NCBI RefSeq assembly: GCF_009389715.1
Contig: NC_052402.1
Span: 24,314,013-24,378,012 of the forward strand
Origin: Phoenix dactylifera
Lineage: Eukaryota > Streptophyta > Magnoliopsida > Arecales > Arecaceae
DNA length: 64,000 nt
Direction: 5' to 3'
Made by a program: the position numbers and the translations under genes. Below are positions 58,085 through 64,000 of this stretch, one piece after another (position 1 is the first letter of the stretch; every line of letters starts with the position of its first letter). A model generated the notes under the pieces. The model was not told the DNA's origin. It was given only the letters and a program-made list of their open reading frames with translations, and did not search any database.

Positions 58085-59554
58085 TCATCGGCGACGTTGC
58101 TCATGGGGCCTACTAGATGTACTTTGTGCATAAGCCTTACAAGCTGCATCTATGAATGCATTGATAGAATCCATGAGGGTCTTAAATTGATCTCCCTGTG
58201 ACTTGTGGAAACCTGCCACAAGTGCCTCAAACTCTATAGTTGCCATTTCAATTCTTCCTTTGAGTTGGGCAACTAAGGTGCTCACATTGCCATCTGGCTT
58301 TGTTAGCTCTTTAAGACTCTTGGAAATGCTCTTCAAGCTGTCCTTGAGCTCTAATGATCTGATGGTTTGGGTGGCACCCACACCAATTATTTCTTGTGTT
58401 GTAGCTTCAATTTGACTTCTAATATCCTTCATCTCTTGTAGAAGCCCTTCATGTGAAGCTCTGATGGGGGCCAACTCTGTGGAGATCATGGATCTCATCT
58501 CCTCCCTTATCTGCTGGCAAATGGCAGATGCTAAGGTGTACATCTGATCCTCTAATAGGAAGGAGGGCCCACTGACTGGAGGAGGTGGTGGCATGGACGT
58601 GGAAGGTCCAGCTGAGCTGGAGGGAATATCAGGGATGTTCATGTGGCTAGGTGGAGGAGAGTGATGGTCAGACTTATGATGTGGGATTTCAGGCTCTATG
58701 GTTTGTGCTTTTCTTTTTGGAACCTTGACCCATGACCCATCTATCTTATGAAACTCCATTCTTCTCATTGTGCCCTCATTATAGTAGTCGGTGTTTCTCA
58801 AGGCCTTTGCAGGTTCATTTGTTGGAATGGGAACCTTGAAGTGTTTAAAGATTAAGGTAAAGATCATGCCATAGGGTATACTAAACCTAGAATACCTATG
58901 ACATAGGGCAATGTAATTTAGCATGAGTCTAGGAAGGTTTAGAGGGATCCCTTGTAGGATATGATGCATAATAGCTAAGTCTCGCTCCGAAACAAAATCG
59001 AAGCGACCGGTTTTGGGAAACAAGACCCGGTTGACAATACTTAAAAGTAATCTCATTTCGGCGTTTAGGTCTTGGGAGTTGATAACATCAAGAGGGCCGC
59101 AGTCCTCTTGTCCTAACAGCAGATTTAGGGCTAATTCCCTTTGGGGAAGTGAGGTTGGAGCCTCACCGTCCTTAGGGATTTGTAGGACAGTGGATAGGAC
59201 ATCTTCATTTACTTCCACTAATGTCCCCCGGACACATCCAGTGTACCCTTGGTCCCCTAATGCCATATTGCTAAAAAACTCTCTAACTAGGCCGGGATAG
59301 GTCGAGGTATTTAGTGTGCAAAGGTGCTCCCACCCTTGAGCTCGGAGTCTCTCTCCAATAGAGAACCCCTCATGATCTAAAAAGGAGAAATCGATGTACC
59401 TACCAGTCGTGACTGTGCGATTTGCACAGAAAATCGTCGTGGTCGGCGGAGCAACCGGAGGAGAAGGTGCGGAGGGTTCTTCCCGCCGTTCCTCACCGTC
59501 GGCCGCTACTCTAGGTCGCCTCCCACGGGTTGTCCTAGCTTTCTTTGGTGCCAT
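58085..59554 (-). CDS. Sirevirus envelope-like ORF (putative plant transposon protein, fossil)
   Basis: An open frame of 489 codons lies between pol and the 3' LTR. The N-terminal ~35 residues are basic and proline-rich (MAPKKARTTRGRRPR). A central conserved region follows (IDFSFLDHEGFSIGERLRAQ near residue 55, then GLVREFFSNMAL, then LNYIALCHRYSRFSIPYGMI near residue 215). A proline-rich linker spans about 300-330, and the C-terminal third is helical and coiled-coil-like. This matches the extra ORF of SIRE1-type elements. Despite the 'envelope-like' name, I see no convincing signal peptide or membrane span, so an envelope function is doubtful. Confidence 0.8.
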   Translation of the reverse strand: MAPKKARTTRGRRPRVAADGEERREEPSAPSPPVAPPTTTIFCANRTVTTGRYIDFSFLDHEGFSIGERLRAQGWEHLCTLNTSTYPGLVREFFSNMALGDQGYTGCVRGTLVEVNEDVLSTVLQIPKDGEAPTSLPQRELALNLLLGQEDCGPLDVINSQDLNAEMRLLLSIVNRVLFPKTGRFDFVSERDLAIMHHILQGIPLNLPRLMLNYIALCHRYSRFSIPYGMIFTLIFKHFKVPIPTNEPAKALRNTDYYNEGTMRRMEFHKIDGSWVKVPKRKAQTIEPEIPHHKSDHHSPPPSHMNIPDIPSSSAGPSTSMPPPPPVSGPSFLLEDQMYTLASAICQQIREEMRSMISTELAPIRASHEGLLQEMKDIRSQIEATTQEIIGVGATQTIRSLELKDSLKSISKSLKELTKPDGNVSTLVAQLKGRIEMATIEFEALVAGFHKSQGDQFKTLMDSINAFIDAACKAYAQSTSSRPHEQRRR

Positions 59555-59699
59555 GGATGCTAGGGTTTGTGATTTAGAGCAAACGGAGGCTGGGATTTGA
59601 GGTGGAGAGCAAATGGAGGCTAGGGTTTTCCGTTTTGGTCGGGAATGAGGGAGAAAGCTCGAGTCGGCTCGAGCGATTTCGACCTATTTAAAAAGCCCT

Positions 59700-59800
59700 C
59701 ATTCGGTCCCCGAGACGTTTCCGCGACTAAGGCGAGACGTCTCTCCTTGGGGGGACGTCTCTGCGATTTGCCAGAGACGTCTCCGGCACTGAAAAATTTC
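59700..59800 (-). repeat. Four GACGTC-type motifs before the envelope-like ORF
   Basis: Four copies of the AGACGTCTC-type motif found in the LTR lie just upstream of the envelope-like ORF, with the first copy slightly diverged (GAGACGTTTCC). The same motif thus occurs in the LTR and in the inter-ORF region. Confidence 0.8.
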
Positions 59801-60155
59801 AGACTGTATTCTATCTTCTCCCAATTTTGTTTAATTACCCTAATCAATATGATCTCTTTTGATAAACTTAGAGTGAATTTGTTTGTGATCCTCCCCCTTA
59901 ATGATACAACCTATAATAATTTGATAATTTTTTTTTTGAATTATTAATATTGAAATGAGGAATGTTTGACCAAATTTCGAATACCTATGAAATAGGTTCT
60001 GAAAATATCTCCATGAAGAGTCCAAGGGAGGGTAACTATCCTCCGGAAAGTCAAACAGTTCGTCATTTAGCTTAGATGAATTCATGTTTTCACTTATGTC
60101 TACCTTGAGGTTGATTACTATTTTGAGTAGCAAAGTAATCCAATACAAATTCAAC

Positions 60156-63100
60156 TCATTTGCTAGGATCATACAAGCTCAAGGCATTCCTTAAGAAATT
60201 GAATCTTTCTTTACAAAGGGGCTTTGTAAAGATATCAGCTAATTGATTTTCTGTACATACATATTCAATCATCACATCATTTTTCAGCACATGATCCCTA
60301 ATAAAATGATGCCTAATCTCTATATGCTTTGACTTAGAGTGTTGGACAGGATTTTTTGTTAAATTAATTGCACTTGTATTATCACATTTAATTGGTATAT
60401 TATCCATTTTGATACCGAAGTCTTCAAGTTGTTGCTTAATCCAAAGAACTTGGGCACAACAGCTTCCAGCTGCAATGTACTCAGCCTCAGCTGTGGACAA
60501 AGCAACTGAATTTTGTTTCTTGCTAAACCAAGAAACCAAATTGGCACCCAAGAATTGACATGTGCCACTTGTGCTTTTTCTGTCGAGTTTGCACCCGGCA
60601 AAATCAGCATCGGAATAAGCAATTAAGTTTATGTCAGATTGTTTAGAATACCATAAGCCTACATTAGATGTCCCTACTAGATATCTAAAAATTCTCTTAA
60701 CAGCTTGCAAGTGTGATTCCTTAGGACATGCTTGGTATCTAGCACACATACAAACACTGAATAATATATCTGGTCTACTAGCAGTAAGATAAAGTAGAGA
60801 GCCTATCATACCTCTGTATAATTTGCAGTCTATACTTTTACCTTTTTCATCTTTGTCTAGCTTGTAACTTGAGCCCATGGGTGTGCTGATTTTCTTTGCA
60901 TCCTTCATCTTGAATTTTTCCAGCATTTCCTTGATGTATTTGGACTGACTGATGAAGATGCCTTCCTCTGATTGTTTTATTTGTAACCCAAGGAAGAAGT
61001 TGAGCTCACCCATCATGCTCATTTCAAATTCTCCCTGCATAAGCTTGGCAAACTCTTGACAAAGACTATCATTAGTAGCACCAAAAATTATATCATCCAC
61101 ATAAATTTGTACAAGCAATAAGTCATTTCCTTTTCTTTTAATAAAGAGGGTTTTGTCTACATTTCCTCTCTTGAATTTGTTCTCAATTAGGAAATTACTT
61201 AACCTTTCATACCATGCCCTAGGGGCTTGCTTAAGTCCATACAATGCTTTATGCAATTTATAAACATAATCTGGATGTAAGTGATTTTCAAAACCTGGAG
61301 GTTGTCCTACATAAACTTCCTCCATTATATAGCCATTTAAAAATGCACTTTTTACATCCATTTGATAAAGTTTAAAATCCATGAAGCATGCATATGCTAA
61401 AAGTAGTCTAATAGCCTCTAATCTAGCAACAGGAGCAAAAGTTTCGTCAAAATCTATTCCTTCCTCCTGATTATATCCTTTGGCCACTAGCCTAGCTTTA
61501 TTTCTTATTACTATTCCATCTTCATCTAGTTTATTTCTATACACCCACTTGGTACCTATAATTGAAACATTAGGGGGTCTTTTCATTAGAGTCCAAACTT
61601 CATTTCTTTCGAATTGATTTAATTCCTCTTGCATAGCATTCATCCAATTATCATCTTTTTCAGCTTCTTCTAGTGATTTAGGCTCTATTTGTGATACGAA
61701 AGCAAGGTAATTACTAGTATTTCTTAAAGAGGATCTAGTTCTTATACCTTGTGAAGGATCACCAAGGATTAGATCCTTTGGATGACCATGTGCATACCTC
61801 CATTCTTTAGGAAAATCTTGAATTTTTGATGGAGGTTGACCTTCTTCATCTTGCTGATTTGTATCTTCCTTGACCTCATCCTCATGTTGTTTGTCTTGTA
61901 TGGAGAATTTCTTTATTCGGTCTTCAAGTATACCTGCATCACCATCTTCTTCTTTTCTAGAAGAATCTCCATTAGTTTCATCAAAAACAACATGAATGAA
62001 ATCTTCAACAACGAGAGTTCTCTTGTTGAAGACCTTGTATGCTCTACTAGATGAGGAATAACCTAAGAAGATCCCCTCATCTGATTTAGCACTAAATTTA
62101 CTGAGATTGTCCTTTCCATTATTCAAAATAAAGCATCGACAACCGAAAACATGAAAATAACTTATATTTGGTTTCTTACCTTTTATCAATTCATACGGTG
62201 TTTTCTTTAAGATGGATCTAACTAAAGCACGATTTAAGATATAACATGAGGTATTTATTGCTTCAGCCCAGAAATACTTTGGTAGATCCGATTCGCACAA
62301 CATGGTACGAGCCATATCTGCTAGTGTGCGATTCTTCCTTTCTACCACCCCATTTTGTTGGGGTGTCCTAGGTGCCGAGAAATTGTGATTGATACCATTT
62401 TCGTCACAAAACTTTTCAAAGTGTTGATTTTCAAACTCGGTACCATGATCACTCCTAATTGCTTTTAGTTTAAGATTGAGTTCATTCGAAACCTTATTAT
62501 GAAACTTGACCAAAAGCGAGAAAGGACTCATCTTTGTGTGCAAGAAATGAAACCCATGTAAAACGTAAAAAATCATCAACAATGACAAGACCAAATTTCT
62601 TACCCCCTAGACTAGCAGTTCTAGTGGGTCCAAACAAATCCATGTGAATTAGTTCTAAGGGTTTTGATGTTGAGACTATGTTCTTAGACTTGAAAGAACT
62701 TCTTGTTTGTTTTCCTAATTGACATGCCGCACAAATTTTATTCTTTTCAAAGTCTATTTTTGGTAGTCCTTTGACTAGATCCTTTGTGATCAATTTAGAG
62801 ATTAAATCCATGCTAGCATGCCCTAACCTACGATGCCATAACCAACTAGTCCTCATTGACTTTGGGATTCATGGCTACAAGACATTGGCCATCCCTCATG
62901 GTGAGATCATCAAGATCTACCATGTAAACATTTCCATGCCTATGTCCTGTGAGTATGATCTCATTATCAATTGGACTATTAATTATGCATAGTGATGATT
63001 CAAATGACACTTTAAAGCCCTTGTCACAAAATTGACTTATACTTAATAAATTATGTTTTAGTCCATTAACTAACAATACATTATCTATAAATGAGGAGGG

Positions 63101-63184
63101 TGATATGGAGATTTTACCAACATCAATAATTCGACCTTTAGCATTGTCTCCAAATGTGACTACTCCTCCTTCTTTTGATTCCAA
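60156..63184 (-). CDS. Sirevirus pol region: protease-side, integrase, RT, RNase H (fossil)
   Basis: Parts from right to left: a protease-to-integrase linker with [17 protein letters not shown]; the integrase zinc-binding motif ([11 protein letters not shown] ... ICAACQLGK) and catalytic core ([10 protein letters not shown], then DHGTEFEN and [11 protein letters not shown]); reverse transcriptase ([55 protein letters not shown], catalytic [10 protein letters not shown]); and RNase H ([39 protein letters not shown]). All are Ty1/copia hallmarks. The RT and RNase H part is a long open frame. The region as a whole looks broken, with perhaps one or two interruptions. Confidence 0.88.
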
Positions 63185-64000
63185 GGGACGAAGAGACTCT
63201 TGTCACCGGTCATATGCCTTGAGCAACCACTATCAAGATACCACATTCTCTTTTTATTTCCGGCTGCAAGGCATATCTGCAAAATGATCATGTGAAGCTC
63301 TTAGGTACCCAAGTTTTCTTGGGTCCTTCGTGGTTAGTGTAGTTGACTCCCTTAGGCACCCATACTTTAGTTATGTTTTTAGCTTTTAACAAATGTACCC
63401 TTGTTAGTTTGGATTTTTCTTTGAATACAAGAGTAGGCTTTATGTCCGTTCTTTCCACAAAGAAAGCATGTTGGTTTTTTCAGTTTTTACGTCTTTTGCT
63501 TTTACAAAGAAATTCTTTAGATACTTTTGTTGCTTATTAGTTTTATATCCTAATCCAGCTTTATTGAAAACAGCTCTTTGATTTGAAAGAATAAGATTTA
63601 ATTTTTCAGAGCTTTGTGTGAATTTTTCAACAATTGGCTTGTACTTATGTACCTCATTCTTAAGATTCAAATTTTCTTTAACTAGTTCTTTCATATCTTT
63701 TTAAGAGATTCAACAGTTTGCGCAAGTGAGGTATTACTATTGAGTAGGGAATTTACTTTTAGATTTAATTCCTTGATTAGTGTTTTTGCCTTTTCATTTT
63801 CAGTGCTAAGTCTTGAATTTTCGATTTTTAGGTTAGTAGTGTTCATATTTTTAACGCTCTCCTTTTCAATTAATAGGTTTTCAATATTTTCCTTTAGTTT
63901 TTGATTTGAGGCTTTTAATTCTTTTATTCTTTGCTCCTAACATACTACAATCACCCATAAGTTCTTGAAAGCATCATATAATTCTTCTAAAGTTAAAATT
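63185..64000 (-). CDS. Sirevirus gag-side region, partial (fossil)
   Basis: A coiled-coil-like segment (VKENLNLKNEVHKYKPIVEK) and the following GLGYKTNKQQKYLKN are typical of the C-terminal gag part of SIRE/Maximus elements. The protein continues beyond the right window edge. This part looks broken as well. Confidence 0.65.

Larger units (their letters stand above)
55555..64000 (-). mobile_element. Sirevirus-type Ty1/copia retrotransposon, 3' 8.4 kb (fossil)
   Basis: It is read on the minus strand. From right to left it holds part of gag, protease-like, integrase, reverse transcriptase and RNase H regions, an envelope-like ORF, a zone with repeated polypurine tracts, and the 3' LTR. The order gag-PR-INT-RT-RH is copia. 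The extra ORF between pol and 3' LTR, the repeated polypurine tracts and the palindromic LTR motifs point to Sireviruses (SIRE1/Maximus). The 5' end is outside the window. A few interruptions are visible in the gag-pol part, so this copy looks broken. It could be fairly young, because the long pol and envelope-like frames are open. Confidence 0.9.

Overview
The window is nuclear DNA of a flowering plant, most likely a monocot. Signs are spliced genes with GT-AG introns up to several kb, an LSD1-type zinc-finger gene, a plastid-type recA gene, an ESCRT-III VPS2 gene, and dense Tat, Sirevirus, L1 and Tourist-like elements. A palm-like genome is my guess from the style of the repeats; I cannot prove it from sequence alone.

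Layout. 1-2403: the 3' end of a Tat-type Ty3/gypsy element with its antisense extra ORF and a 3' LTR that carries 69-bp repeats. 2404-16290: a tandem array built from an elongator-tRNA-Met-derived monomer of about 250 bp. Two monomers plus a foldback element of about 455 bp make a 970-bp unit. There are nine unit cores in one orientation and three in the other, forming a large inverted duplication. A 2150-bp solo LTR sits inside the array. Diverged monomers at 15.6-16.3 kb lead to a near-complete tRNA-Met-like copy at 16078. 16.5-18.75 kb: two Tourist/PIF-Harbinger-like elements. 19157-30.1 kb, minus strand: a complete LSD1/LOL1-type gene (6 coding exons, 173 aa) with very long introns, one of which holds a gypsy fossil. 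30.8-31.75 kb: a 532-bp TRIM with 5-bp target duplications, then a truncated L1. 35280-36874: a third Tourist-like element with perfect TTA duplications. 37.1-37.5 kb: a foldback MITE. 39065-47600, plus strand: a complete 13-exon chloroplast-type recA gene (413 aa). 48693-50238, minus strand: the last four exons of a VPS2 (CHMP2) gene, convergent with recA; its 5' exons were not found. 50434-51358: a 5'-truncated L1 with 13-bp target duplications. 55555-64000, minus strand: a Sirevirus-type Ty1/copia fossil with 3' LTR, repeated polypurine tracts, envelope-like ORF, pol and part of gag.

The three host genes serve unrelated processes: cell death and stress control, plastid DNA recombination, and endosomal sorting. 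They are simply neighbours. The most unusual object is the tRNA-Met-derived array. Its monomers keep Pol III-like A and B boxes, a strongly conserved hairpin and a T-run, and they have been amplified together with a foldback element and then duplicated in inverted orientation. I do not recognise it as a described family.
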